From: Clostridiales bacterium
Lineage (GTDB): Bacteria > Bacillota > Clostridia > Oscillospirales > Acutalibacteraceae
DNA length: 64,000 nt
Assembly: GCA_012839345.1 (NCBI GenBank)
Contig: DUNN01000029.1
Span: 104,209-168,208 of the forward strand
Direction of reading: 5' to 3'
The notes beneath the pieces are model-generated. The model worked only from the letters and a program-made list of their open reading frames with translations, was not told the DNA's origin and made no database searches. The translations under genes and the position numbers were made by a program. Positions 53,841-64,000 of this stretch are shown piece after piece. Position 1 is the stretch's first letter. Every line of letters starts with the position of its first letter.

Positions 53841-56000
53841 ATGGGGTTGACCGGTACTTCGACAGGCACAGGAGTGTTAAGCAGCTGTGATGGGATCTTA
53901 AAAATCGAGAAAGAAACATCGGAAGATAAGGTCATTGCGTTGGCCGGCAATCCGAATGTGGGGAAAAGCACGGTGTTCAACAGTTTAACCGGAATGAACC
54001 AGCACACGGGAAACTGGCCGGGAAAAACCGTTGCCAATGCCCAGGGCAAATACCGATACAAAGGAAAAAACTTTATTTTAGTCGATATTCCCGGAACCTA
54101 TTCTCTAATGGCAAATTCGGAAGAGGAAGAAATCGCCCGTGACTTTATTTGTTTTGGGGAACCGGATGCCACGGTGGTCGTTGCGGACGCTACCTGCCTG
54201 GAACGTAACTTAAATCTGGTCCTTCAGACTATGGAGATTTCCAATCGGGTAATTCTTTGCGTCAACCTGCTGGATGAGGCAAAAAAGAAAAAAATCCGGA
54301 TTGATTTGAACTTGCTGTCGAAAAAATTAGGAATTCCAGTGGTGGGGACTAGTGCACGGAGCGGAAAAGGACTAAGCCATCTAATGGATGCGGTCTGGAA
54401 CCAAACCACAGAGCTTTCCGCAGCAAAGCCGTTTCGCCTGACGTATGATGCCGACATAGAGCAGGCGCTTGCCACTCTGGAGCCTGCCGTGAAGCGGGCA
54501 ATCGGAGAAAAACTGAACAGCCGCTGGGTAGCCGTTAAGCTTCTGGATGGCGACGAGAAGCTGCTTACTACCCTGAAAAATTATTTTGGATATGATCTTT
54601 TATCCAACCCAGATGTTGCCGGAAATCTGGTAAAAGCAAAGGCTGTTTTGGCACGGGAGCCTTCCGGGAAAACTTATTTTCGTGACCGAATCGTAACCAA
54701 AATTGTGGACTCCTGCGAGGCAATCAGCCGGGAAGTGGTTGTATATGAAAAAGCGGAGTATGCCGAACGGGACCGCAAAATTGATAAGATACTAACCTCG
54801 AGAGCCACTGGAATTCCGATTATGGTACTGCTTCTGTGCGGAATTTTGTGGCTGACCATAACAGGCGCAAATTATCCGTCTGAGTTAATTGCTGATGGCC
54901 TCTTCTGGGTAGAGGACCGTCTGACCGAATTTTTTATTTCTCTTTCAGCACCGGACTGGGTTCGCGGATTGCTTGTCGATGGGATGTACCGGACCTTAGC
55001 GTGGGTGGTATCCGTCATGCTGCCGCCTATGGCGATTTTCTTCCCGCTTTTCACATTATTGGAGGATTTGGGTTACCTGCCCCGCGTCGCGTTTAATCTG
55101 GATAATTTTTTCCGCAAGGCCAATGCTCATGGGAAACAGTCTTTGACGATGTGCATGGGGTTTGGATGCAATGCATGCGGTGTAATTGGCTGCCGAATTA
55201 TTGATTCTCCACGGGAGCGGCTCATTGCAATCCTTACCAATAACTTTGTTCCATGCAACGGGCGATTCCCAACGTTAATTGCGATGATTACTATGTTTTT
55301 TGCCGGAATTGCCGTCGGACCGCTTCAGTCCGTTATTTCTGCACTGATTCTGACCGGGGTAATTGTGCTTGGTGTGGGAATGACGTTGCTCGTCTCAAAA
55401 ATATTATCCAATACGATTCTGAAAGGAATGCCATCCTCGTTCAATCTGGAACTGCCGCCATACCGCCGCCCGCAAATCGGAAAGGTCATTGTGCGCTCCG
55501 TTTTTGACCGAACGCTGTTTGTTCTCCGTCGGGCTGTGGCAGTTGCCGCCCCGGCTGGGCTGGTAATTTGGCTGTTGGCCAATATTCGTGTGGGCGAAAG
55601 CAGTGCCTTGACGCAGTGCGCCCAGTTTTTGGATCCGTTTGCCCGTTTATTAGGAATGGATGGTTATATCCTGATGGCGTTCATTCTTGGGTTCCCTGCG
55701 AATGAAATTGTGGTTCCTATTATCATTATGAGCTATATGTCAACGGGTTCGCTTACTGAGTTCAGCAGTCTGGCGCAGCTGCATTCTCTTTTTGTCAGTC
55801 ATGGCTGGACCTGGCTGACCGCCGTTTGTGTGATGCTTTTTTCTTTGATGCACTGGCCCTGCGCGACCACCTGCCTAACCATTCGGAAAGAAACGCAGAG
55901 CCTAAAATGGACCCTCTTGTCTTTTGTTATTCCAACCGTTTCAGGAATGCTCCTCTGTTTTCTTGTCGCGGGCGCAGCTCGCCTGCTTGGAGCGGCGTGA
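53841..56000 (+). CDS. feoB: Ferrous iron transporter FeoB
   Basis: FeoB imports Fe(II), the main iron form for an anaerobe. The 719-aa protein has an N-terminal G domain with GNPNVGKST, DIPGTYSL and NLLDEAKKK (switch and base motifs), a helical linker and the two Gate domains with GFGCNACGVIGCR and FVPCNGRFPTLI. It starts with GAGGTG 8 nt before the ATG. No FeoA-like SH3 gene is adjacent. The next gene is convergent. Confidence 0.96.
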   Translation: MGLTGTSTGTGVLSSCDGILKIEKETSEDKVIALAGNPNVGKSTVFNSLTGMNQHTGNWPGKTVANAQGKYRYKGKNFILVDIPGTYSLMANSEEEEIARDFICFGEPDATVVVADATCLERNLNLVLQTMEISNRVILCVNLLDEAKKKKIRIDLNLLSKKLGIPVVGTSARSGKGLSHLMDAVWNQTTELSAAKPFRLTYDADIEQALATLEPAVKRAIGEKLNSRWVAVKLLDGDEKLLTTLKNYFGYDLLSNPDVAGNLVKAKAVLAREPSGKTYFRDRIVTKIVDSCEAISREVVVYEKAEYAERDRKIDKILTSRATGIPIMVLLLCGILWLTITGANYPSELIADGLFWVEDRLTEFFISLSAPDWVRGLLVDGMYRTLAWVVSVMLPPMAIFFPLFTLLEDLGYLPRVAFNLDNFFRKANAHGKQSLTMCMGFGCNACGVIGCRIIDSPRERLIAILTNNFVPCNGRFPTLIAMITMFFAGIAVGPLQSVISALILTGVIVLGVGMTLLVSKILSNTILKGMPSSFNLELPPYRRPQIGKVIVRSVFDRTLFVLRRAVAVAAPAGLVIWLLANIRVGESSALTQCAQFLDPFARLLGMDGYILMAFILGFPANEIVVPIIIMSYMSTGSLTEFSSLAQLHSLFVSHGWTWLTAVCVMLFSLMHWPCATTCLTIRKETQSLKWTLLSFVIPTVSGMLLCFLVAGAARLLGAA

Positions 56001-56108
56001 TGGGAAACGAAATGGACCTTTTACACAAGAGTGAGAAGTTCTTATTTTTATCACAAACTATAATTCTAATTAGTAAAATAGTACCTGTGCTTGTGACTAA
56101 ACATAAAA

Positions 56109-56140
56109 AACAGGGGAAAAGGTGATCCTTTTCCCCTGTT
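56109..56140 (-). terminator. Terminator after the glutamate dehydrogenase gene
   Basis: AACAGGGGAAAAGG (56109-56122) and its complement (56127-56140) flank TGAT. On the minus strand the hairpin runs into TTTTTT, so it mainly serves gdhA; feoB may also use it. Confidence 0.85.
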
Positions 56141-56265
56141 AGTTTCATCTGCTGTATTGGACTGAATTAGATGCAGCTCACGGCGCGAGTAGGAGAAACG
56201 CCGCACAGCGCCGTATTCAGCCTTTTACATAAGGAATGGCACGCAAATATGCTATGTTTTTTGAA

Positions 56266-58206
<1,941 letters not shown>

Positions 58207-59805
58207 ATGAGCAGGAAACTATTTGAGAAACTCGAAGAATCGCTGAAATCCGTCTTACCAATTTGCTTGATTGTTCTAGCCCTACACCTCACAATTGCCC
58301 GTATGCCGCTTGGGACGTTCGCCCTTTTTCTTTCAGGAACGTTTTTTCTTGTGCTCGGAATGAGCATTTTTACTTTGGGTGCCGATATGGCCACCATGCC
58401 CATCGGGGAATTAATCGGGCATGAACTGACCAAATCAAAAAAAATATGGATTTTGATTTTGGGATGTTTTATACTAGGCTTTACGGTTACCATTGCAGAA
58501 CCGGACCTGCAGGTATTAACCAAACAGGTACCGGCCATTCCAGATGGGGCACTGGTTGCCGCGGTGGCTGCTGGCGTCGGGCTCTTCTTGGTTTTGGCGA
58601 TATTAAGAATTATTTTTCGGGTAAAACTGGCCTACATGTTTATCGTTTTATATTTAACGGTCTTTTTGGTCGCTGCCGTTGCCGCGCCGGACTTTCTGGC
58701 AGTTGCATTCGATTCTGGCGGGGTTACTACCGGCCCGATTACCGTGCCCTTTATTCTGGCGCTTGGCGCCGGGGTATCTGTTTTGCGCGGCGGGAAAAAC
58801 GAAGAGGAGGACTGCTTTGGACTTTGCGCCCTGTGCTCCGTCGGTCCCATTCTGACCGTGCTGATTCTTGGCATCTTTTTTGATTCTTCCGCGAGTGGTT
58901 ATGCGTTTGAAACTGCCAGCAGCGTGGACAGTTTTCAGGAGCTCGTGCTTCTTTACGCCAACGGCTTCCGCGTATTTGTAAAAGAAGTGATAATGGCGCT
59001 GCTGCCCATCGTCATTATTTTTCTTATTTTAAATGCGGTGCGGTTGAAGCTTCCCAAAAATCAGATGTTTAAAATCATTGTGGGCCTGGTGTATACGGTT
59101 GCTGGACTTACCGTGTTTTTGGTCGGTGTGAATATTGGTTTTATGCCTGTGGGCACTTATCTGGGAAGTACGTTAGCTTCTTTGCCTTACAACTGGATTC
59201 TTATTCCAATCAGCCTTTTGTTCGGCCTTTTTATTGTAATGGCCGAACCGGCGATTTACTTACTGAACCGGCAAGTTGAGGAAATCACCAGCGGTGCGAT
59301 TTCCAAACGAATGATGATGATTGGCCTTTCCTCGGGGGTAGGCATTGCACTGGTTCTTTCCATGATTCGTATTATGAAAGGATTCAGCATTTGGTTTATT
59401 CTTCTGCCGGGTTACCTGATTGCTTTGGTACTTACGGCTTTTGTTCCAGAAATTTTTACGGCAATCGCATTTGACTCCGGCGGGGTGGCCGCCGGCACCA
59501 TGGCTGCGGCGTTTCTGCTTCCGTTTGCAATGGGGGCGTGTAAAGCGCTGGGCGGGAACGTAATGACGGATGCCTTCGGAATTATTGCCATGGTGGCAAT
59601 GATGCCGCTGGTAACCTTGCAGATCATAGGATTATCGTATAAAATAAAGCTAAAACGCATGCAGGAAACCGCGGAACCGGAAATTTATGCTGAAATATCC
59701 CAAGAAATTCCCACCCAAGCAGAAAGCGAAGCAGGAAATCATATGATGGGTGAATCGGAAGATTCCCGTACTTCGGAGGAAGGCGATGAAAATGGAGAAC
59801 AGTAA
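58207..59805 (+). CDS. DUF1538 family membrane protein
   Basis: This 532-aa protein has about twelve membrane helices in two homologous halves. Each half has the signature MPIG or MPVG with VTIAEP or VMAEPA, and the VAFDSGG(V) motif with T/G pairs (AVAFDSGGVTTGP in the first, AIAFDSGGVAAGT in the second). The C-terminal tail is acidic and disordered. Pfam knows it as DUF1538, of unknown function, though the inverted-repeat layout suggests a transporter. AGGAGGG precedes the ATG at 58207. It overlaps the P-II gene by 20 bp. Confidence 0.85.
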   Translation: MSRKLFEKLEESLKSVLPICLIVLALHLTIARMPLGTFALFLSGTFFLVLGMSIFTLGADMATMPIGELIGHELTKSKKIWILILGCFILGFTVTIAEPDLQVLTKQVPAIPDGALVAAVAAGVGLFLVLAILRIIFRVKLAYMFIVLYLTVFLVAAVAAPDFLAVAFDSGGVTTGPITVPFILALGAGVSVLRGGKNEEEDCFGLCALCSVGPILTVLILGIFFDSSASGYAFETASSVDSFQELVLLYANGFRVFVKEVIMALLPIVIIFLILNAVRLKLPKNQMFKIIVGLVYTVAGLTVFLVGVNIGFMPVGTYLGSTLASLPYNWILIPISLLFGLFIVMAEPAIYLLNRQVEEITSGAISKRMMMIGLSSGVGIALVLSMIRIMKGFSIWFILLPGYLIALVLTAFVPEIFTAIAFDSGGVAAGTMAAAFLLPFAMGACKALGGNVMTDAFGIIAMVAMMPLVTLQIIGLSYKIKLKRMQETAEPEIYAEISQEIPTQAESEAGNHMMGESEDSRTSEEGDENGEQ

Positions 59806-60478
59806 AATGCAAAATCCGCAGATGGCTTTAATGGTAACGATTGTAAACAGAGGTTCCGGGGAGCGTGCAGCTTCCATTATAGCGGATGCCGGCTTCCATT
59901 TTCACCTTCTGACCCTGGCCAAAGGAACGGCCGATACGAAGCTGTTGGATTACCTGGGACTTGGGGAAACCGATAAGGATTTAATTATTAGTATGATGCC
60001 TTTGGAGGCTACAAAGAATATACTGGAATTGCTGGATACTCAAATCCAGTTACACAAGTCCGGTCACGGTATCGCTTTTACCATACCGATTCGTACGATC
60101 GGAAGCAGCTTGGGAGTACATGATTTAAGAGATTCCCTTCAGGCTGCGCAGGAGGAAAATAAAATGTTACAAAACAAGCAGTATGAGTTGATTGTTACCG
60201 TCTCGAACCGAGGCTATACCGATGATATTATGGAGGCTGCCCGCTCCGCACAAGCAACGGGCGGCACGGCAATCCATGCACGCCAGGTGGGTGTAAAGGA
60301 AGCGGAAAGCCTTTTTGGGGTGACCATTCAGCCGGAAAAGGAAATTATTTTGATATTGACTTTGCAGGAAAATCGGGATGCCATCATCCAGGCAATTATG
60401 GAACGTGCCGGACTTCAGACCAAAGCCAAGTCGATTGCCTTTTCCCTTCCGGTTAGCGATGTTGCCGGATTGGCCTAA
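59786..60478 (+). CDS. Tandem P-II-like regulatory protein
   Basis: This 230-aa protein contains two P-II-like ferredoxin folds. The first (ALMVTIVNRGSGERAASIIADA through HGIAFTIPI, about residues 12-104) and the second (YELIVTVSNRGYTDDIMEAARSA through AKSIAFSLPV, about 128-222) share the order of motifs, including VNRG and VSNRG. Classic P-II has one domain and a uridylylated T-loop Tyr; here both T-loops look short. The ATG at 59786 overlaps the DUF1538 gene and has GGAGGAAGG upstream, so the two are translationally coupled. Confidence 0.8.
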   Translation: MKMENSKMQNPQMALMVTIVNRGSGERAASIIADAGFHFHLLTLAKGTADTKLLDYLGLGETDKDLIISMMPLEATKNILELLDTQIQLHKSGHGIAFTIPIRTIGSSLGVHDLRDSLQAAQEENKMLQNKQYELIVTVSNRGYTDDIMEAARSAQATGGTAIHARQVGVKEAESLFGVTIQPEKEIILILTLQENRDAIIQAIMERAGLQTKAKSIAFSLPVSDVAGLA

Positions 60479-60690
60479 TAGGACCGTCAATACCGTTTCC
60501 AACCAGTGCCCAAAAGTTCTCTTGACGAGCGGCCTAGAATACCGTGGATCAAAATAACATCGGGTTCCATAGAGGAAACAGAGAAAAGCACTGTTTGCTG
60601 CGGAATTTTGATCTCTTCTTTCAATGAAGTACCATTTTACATCGAAGCATATTATTTAATACAGGTGATTGTTGAAAGGAGAAAAGTGGA

Positions 60691-61263
60691 ATGTCTTCAG
60701 GCACAGCAAATCTTATTGAGAACTGTAAAATTCCAATTGGCATCTTTAATACTTTTCGGAAGCTCTGGACCCAGCATGTGATGTGGACCCGCTCGTTTAT
60801 TATTAGTACTGCGGCAGATCTGGGAGATTTGCAGCCGGTTACAAACCGGTTGTTGCGCAACCCGGCCGATTTTGCAAAGGCACTTCTGCCGTATTATGGA
60901 GAAGAAAGGGCAAAACAGTTCAGCGATTTGTTGACGAAACACTTAACGATTGCCGCGCAACTGGTCAACGCCGCAAAAGCAGGGGACACGGAAACCGCGA
61001 ACGAGGAACGAAGAAAATGGTATTCCAATGCGGATGAAATCGCCGCTTTTCTGGCCAGTATTAACCCCTATTGGTCAAAAGTTCAGTGGACTCTTATGCT
61101 GCGCGATCATTTGAGGGTGACCGAAGAAGAAGCGGTCGACCGATTAACCGGCCAATATGCAAAAGATGTGGCACTTTATGACGTAATTGAAGATCAGGCA
61201 TTGATGATGGCCGATTATATGGCAACTGGAATTTTAAAACAGTTTTTTATCAATCAAAATTGA
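60691..61263 (+). CDS. Uncharacterised 190-aa helical protein
   Basis: This protein is mainly helical and has Trp-rich motifs: FRKLWTQHVMWTRSFIISTA, NPADFAKALLPYYGEERA and ASINPYWSKVQWTLMLRDHL. A repeated His-Trp pattern near the N-terminus and Tyr/Trp pairs suggest a ligand site, but I do not recognise a characterised family. It follows the P-II gene by 212 bp with AAAGGAG before its ATG, and ends in a clear terminator. No signal peptide or membrane helix is seen. Confidence 0.7.
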   Translation: MSSGTANLIENCKIPIGIFNTFRKLWTQHVMWTRSFIISTAADLGDLQPVTNRLLRNPADFAKALLPYYGEERAKQFSDLLTKHLTIAAQLVNAAKAGDTETANEERRKWYSNADEIAAFLASINPYWSKVQWTLMLRDHLRVTEEEAVDRLTGQYAKDVALYDVIEDQALMMADYMATGILKQFFINQN

Positions 61264-61267
61264 GGCG

Positions 61268-61293
61268 AACCACCACATTTGTGGTGGTTTTTT
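61268..61293 (+). terminator. Terminator after the 190-aa protein gene
   Basis: AACCACCAC pairs with GTGGTGGTT around ATTT, followed by T5. A second hairpin (AAACGGC...GCCGTTTT) lies at 61363-61397. Confidence 0.88.
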
Positions 61294-61362
61294 CTTGCTC
61301 TATCGACAATAAAATAGGGGAAATCTGGTTCATCTTTGTCCATAAAATGCCTCAAGGAATAG

Positions 61363-61397
61363 AAACGGCAGCCGTAGCGGGTACGGCCGCCGTTTTA
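61363..61397 (+). terminator. Second terminator-like hairpin before the cupin gene
   Basis: AAACGGC-A-GCCGT pairs with ACGGC-C-GCCGTTT with a T-rich tail. It may back up the first terminator or end readthrough. Confidence 0.6.
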
Positions 61398-61478
61398 TTC
61401 TTTTCATCACTTTTCTAAACGCACATCATATTATGTAAATTGTAAATAACAAAATTCCGTAAGAAAGGTGCATACAAA

Positions 61479-61910
61479 ATGGATGCGCATGATTTTGACA
61501 GTAATGAATTAAAAGATTACGGCCCAATGCCAATTGTAGTGAATATTGAAAGGGTTACCAAAGAGAACGATACATTCCGTACCGCTTTATGGACGGGAAA
61601 ACATATGCAGCTCACCTTAATGAGCATCAATGTCGGCGATGATATCGGCTTGGAAAGACATCAGAATGTCGACCAATTTCTCCGGATTGAACAAGGGGAA
61701 GGGCTTGTAAAGATGGGAATGGATCAAAACAACCTGAGTTTTCAAAGAAAAGTGAACTCCAGCAATGCGATTGTAGTACCGGCAGGAACTTGGCACAATT
61801 TAATTAATACAGGAAATGTACCATTGAAGGTGTATTCCATTTATGCACCGCCGCAGCATCCTCATGGAACGGTTCACAAAACAAAAGCGGATGCAATGGC
61901 AGCCGAATAA
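61479..61910 (+). CDS. Cupin domain-containing protein
   Basis: This 143-aa protein is a single small cupin. Motif 1 is GDDIGLERHQNVDQFLRIEQG with one metal His and a Gln, and motif 2 is PAGTWHNLINTG with the second His. It resembles the mannose-6-phosphate isomerase-like cupins of Clostridia; its substrate is not known. GAAAGG lies before the ATG. A terminator follows at 61923. Confidence 0.9.
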   Translation: MDAHDFDSNELKDYGPMPIVVNIERVTKENDTFRTALWTGKHMQLTLMSINVGDDIGLERHQNVDQFLRIEQGEGLVKMGMDQNNLSFQRKVNSSNAIVVPAGTWHNLINTGNVPLKVYSIYAPPQHPHGTVHKTKADAMAAE

Positions 61911-61922
61911 TTTACCAGGATC

Positions 61923-61953
61923 AGCGCCTTGTTCTTGAACAGGCGCTTTTTTT
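61923..61953 (+). terminator. Terminator after the cupin gene
   Basis: AGCGCC pairs with GGCGCT and TGTTC with GAACA inside it, followed by T6. Confidence 0.8.
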
Positions 61954-62152
61954 GTGATACGAAACTCAAAATATCCGTGCATCATCGACAAGAACTTTGA
62001 AAATACCTTCGGCGCAACACTCAAAATTGGCAGGAGAATTGTATAAATAATGGATGGAAATCCAACCATACTAATACCAAAATTAGGCGTTTGCCGTGCC
62101 GGTATGCAAAAGGCTTTACTGGTTTACTCGTGAAATAGAGAAGGGTAAAATA

Positions 62153-63568
62153 ATGATACGAAATAAAATATCCAATATTATATTATGGATTCTATCCATT
62201 TCCTTTTTGTTAATCACTGTTATCCTGTTATCCACCACGTGGGCCGCAATCTTTTTTATCATCCCTGCCGTTTTACTAAATCCATATGTCAACAAGCTAT
62301 TATGGGACAAATTTAATTTTCACAATAAAGCATGGATTAAAATAATAAGTGCCATTCTTCCGTTTATTTTTTATGGCATTGCAGTTCCGACTACCTCAAC
62401 GACTCCGAATCCAAATCTTGTTTCCTCTTTGCCAAGTTCGGCCGTCATATCTTCTTCTGAAACCTCTCTACCATCCGTCATTCCATCTTCCTCGTTTATT
62501 CCCTCATCCAGCAGTCAGGCCGTAATATCGTCCTCTACCGCTCAAACCATTCCAGCAGTTCCCGCTGTGGGAGCTAAGCTAAAAGTGCATTTTATTGATG
62601 TTGGTCAAGGAGACTCTGAATTTTTAGAGTTGCCAAACGGACAAACAATGTTGATTGATGCAGGTGAAGCTGAGTATGGGTCTGGAATCGTCAGCTATAT
62701 CAAAGGGCTGGGGCATACCAAAATTGACTATTTAATCGCTTCTCATCCACATGCAGATCATATTGGCGGTATGGCTACCGTAGTCAATGGTTTGAATATC
62801 GGCAAAATATACATGCCGAAAAAATCCACGACCACCAAAACATTTGAAGGTTTACTGACTGCCATAAAAAACAAAGGACTACAGGTGAATACCGCAAAGG
62901 CAGGACAAAACTTGCTCAAGGCCGGGAATCTGAACATTGATATTATCGCCCCTGTTAATATTACAGGCGATGACCTGAACCAGTATTCAGCAGTTATTAA
63001 GGTCACCTATGGCGCAAACCGGTTTTTGTTCATGGGGGATGCCGGAAGTACTTCGGAAGCACAGATCTCCGCGGATGTATCGGCAGATGTTTTAAAAGTT
63101 GGGCATCACGGCAGTAATACATCCACATCGCAAACCTTTTTAAATAAAGTTCGTCCGAAATATGCTGTCATTGAAGTGGGAAAAGGAAACTCTTATGGGC
63201 ACCCAACTGCGGCAACACTGACAAAGCTTCAAAATATTGGAGCTGCCATTTATCGAACTGATAATGACGGTACCATTATTTTCACATCGGACGCAAAAAC
63301 CATTACCATAAATAAAAAGTCTGCCACGATAAAACAACAAGCGCCCCCGACTGCGTCGTCAAAATCTTCTGCGGCCAGTTTCAAAGCTGCCGCGTCTAAG
63401 CCTTCCACAAATAACAATCAAGGCATAACCGTTTATATCGCAGATACCGGAACAAAATATCATTTAAGCACTTGCCGCACGCTGAAGAAAAGTAAACATG
63501 CCATATCGTTGGCAGAGGCAAAAGCGAAAGGCTACACTGCGTGTGGAATTTGTCATCCCCCAGAATAA
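62153..63568 (+). CDS. Exported ComEC/Rec2-like metallo-beta-lactamase-fold hydrolase
   Basis: This 471-aa protein has about three N-terminal membrane helices (roughly residues 8-95), a Ser/Pro-rich linker, a metallo-hydrolase domain like the C-terminal domain of ComEC (IDVGQGDSEFLELPNG, metal motif SHPHADHIGG, then VGHHGSNTST) and a C-terminal metal-binding-like module with CRTLKKSKHAISLAEAKAKG and CGICHPPE. The domain should be outside the cell and may cut DNA or phosphodiesters. The ATG at 62153 has GAAGGG 8 nt upstream. Start at 62096 is rejected. Confidence 0.88.
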   Translation: MIRNKISNIILWILSISFLLITVILLSTTWAAIFFIIPAVLLNPYVNKLLWDKFNFHNKAWIKIISAILPFIFYGIAVPTTSTTPNPNLVSSLPSSAVISSSETSLPSVIPSSSFIPSSSSQAVISSSTAQTIPAVPAVGAKLKVHFIDVGQGDSEFLELPNGQTMLIDAGEAEYGSGIVSYIKGLGHTKIDYLIASHPHADHIGGMATVVNGLNIGKIYMPKKSTTTKTFEGLLTAIKNKGLQVNTAKAGQNLLKAGNLNIDIIAPVNITGDDLNQYSAVIKVTYGANRFLFMGDAGSTSEAQISADVSADVLKVGHHGSNTSTSQTFLNKVRPKYAVIEVGKGNSYGHPTAATLTKLQNIGAAIYRTDNDGTIIFTSDAKTITINKKSATIKQQAPPTASSKSSAASFKAAASKPSTNNNQGITVYIADTGTKYHLSTCRTLKKSKHAISLAEAKAKGYTACGICHPPE

Positions 63569-63578
63569 GGAGTAAGGT

Positions 63579-63779
63579 ATGAAATATACGATTGATCGTT
63601 TTGAAGGCGAATTCGCCGTTGTAGAATTGGAAAATCAGCAATTTGTGAATATCCCTCGGTCTGCTATCCCTATGGAAGCCAAAGAAGGGGACATCCTCAA
63701 TGTTCAGGTGGATCACGAAGAAACAGAGAAAAGAAGAAAGCACATCCAAAAGCTTATGGATGATGTATGGGCGGATTAA
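63579..63779 (+). CDS. DUF3006 domain protein
   Basis: This 66-aa protein matches DUF3006: KYTIDRFEGEFAVVELE, the NIPRSAIPMEAKEGDILNV core and a charged helical end. The family recurs beside exported ComEC-like hydrolases, as here (10 bp after the hydrolase stop, with AAGGAGTAAGG upstream). It is probably a small partner or regulator of that enzyme; direct evidence is lacking. Confidence 0.88.
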   Translation: MKYTIDRFEGEFAVVELENQQFVNIPRSAIPMEAKEGDILNVQVDHEETEKRRKHIQKLMDDVWAD

Positions 63780-63790
63780 TCACCTGCAAA

Positions 63791-63826
63791 AAAGGAACGC
63801 CAAGCACGCTTGGCGTTCCTTTTTTC
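63791..63826 (+). terminator. Terminator after the DUF3006 gene
   Basis: Perfect 15-nt arms (AAAGGAACGCCAAGC and its complement) are followed by T6. It is a strong terminator. Confidence 0.92.
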
Positions 63827-63895
63827 TTCTTCGAAATCATTGAAAGGGCTTTTCATTACTAGAAATTCCTTTGTTTAGCTGCTCCTAAATCTAGG

Positions 63896-64000
63896 CTATG
63901 TCAAGAGAAGTTCGCAATTTGGGGACTCCACGAAATGAATTAAGCTGCGCTTAGCAGAAGTGTCTGAATCGATTTGGGATTCAAATATGCTCTGGAAACG
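63896..64000 (-). CDS. Possible 3' end of a minus-strand gene cut by the window edge
   Basis: On the minus strand a frame of 34 codons runs in from the right edge and stops with TAG at 63898-63896. It contains FQSIFESQIDSDTSAKRSLI and a SPNCELLLT end. The family is not recognised. The abrupt AT/GC change and the CAAGAG...TTGGGG stretch look a little like the end of an insertion sequence, but no terminal repeat can be confirmed within the window. Confidence 0.3.
   Translation of the reverse strand, partial: RFQSIFESQIDSDTSAKRSLIHFVESPNCELLLT

Overview
The window looks like a chromosomal segment of a low-to-mid GC Firmicute of class Clostridia, probably an Oscillospirales (Ruminococcaceae-like) anaerobe. 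The reasons are the gene orders miaB-ylbF-mutS-mutL-miaA and yggS-sepF-ylmH-divIVA-ileS, Shine-Dalgarno sites of the AGGAGG type with frequent TTG/GTG starts, consensus sigma-A promoters, a T-box leader, a PPi/ATP-type phosphofructokinase variant and no sign of respiration. The assignment is inference from gene order and protein flavour. No rRNA, tRNA, CRISPR array or complete insertion sequence was seen.

Layout. 1-2.1 kb: a PadR regulator with a HAAS/DUF4097 membrane protein, then a nicotinamidase-like hydrolase. 2.3-12.5 kb: miaB, ylbF-like, mutS, two GNAT acetyltransferases, mutL, miaA and a HlyD-like membrane protein (tRNA modification and mismatch repair). 12.4-21.1 kb: yggS, sepF, ylmH, divIVA, ileS, lspA, an RluD-type pseudouridine synthase, a HAD phosphatase and a ComEA-like protein (division, translation, envelope). 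21.2-27.9 kb, minus strand: phosphofructokinase, polyphosphate kinase, a divergent Ppx/GppA-HD protein, a DUF4358 lipoprotein and an SGNH lipoprotein. 28-35.4 kb: adenine deaminase, an ECF S component, a YtrA-type GntR/ABC module with a near-perfect operator, a MATE exporter with a cytidylate-kinase-like protein, and a YjbR-like protein. 35.4-38.8 kb: a predicted tryptophan importer operon (trpXYZ) behind a perfect sigma-A promoter and a tryptophan T-box. 39-47.4 kb: accessory genes, including a regulator remnant, an amidase-domain protein, YwbE, a free-methionine-sulfoxide reductase-like GAF protein, ThpR, an alpha/beta hydrolase, an AEC transporter, HxlR plus nitroreductase, fused MsrAB and an HD protein. 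47.5-53.6 kb: a complete five-gene peptide ABC importer. 53.8-64 kb: FeoB without FeoA, glutamate dehydrogenase, a DUF1538 membrane protein coupled to a tandem P-II-like protein, an unrecognised 190-aa protein, a cupin, and an exported ComEC-type metallo-hydrolase with a DUF3006 partner.

Most interesting observations. (1) Between the tryptophan T-box terminator and trpX lies a short ORF with a strong ribosome site, two adjacent Trp codons and a stop that overlaps the trpX start. This suggests two tandem tryptophan sensors (tRNA charging by the T-box, then ribosome stalling on a leader peptide) on an uptake operon. (2) The DUF1538/double P-II operon, divergent from glutamate dehydrogenase, carries three TTTGCCTAA half-sites at its promoter and may be an uncharacterised P-II-controlled transport system. 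(3) The peptide importer operon appears to start with a promoter-proximal terminator hairpin and to contain a large stem-loop between the binding-protein and permease genes. All functions are read from sequence motifs and gene context; nothing was searched or computed against databases.
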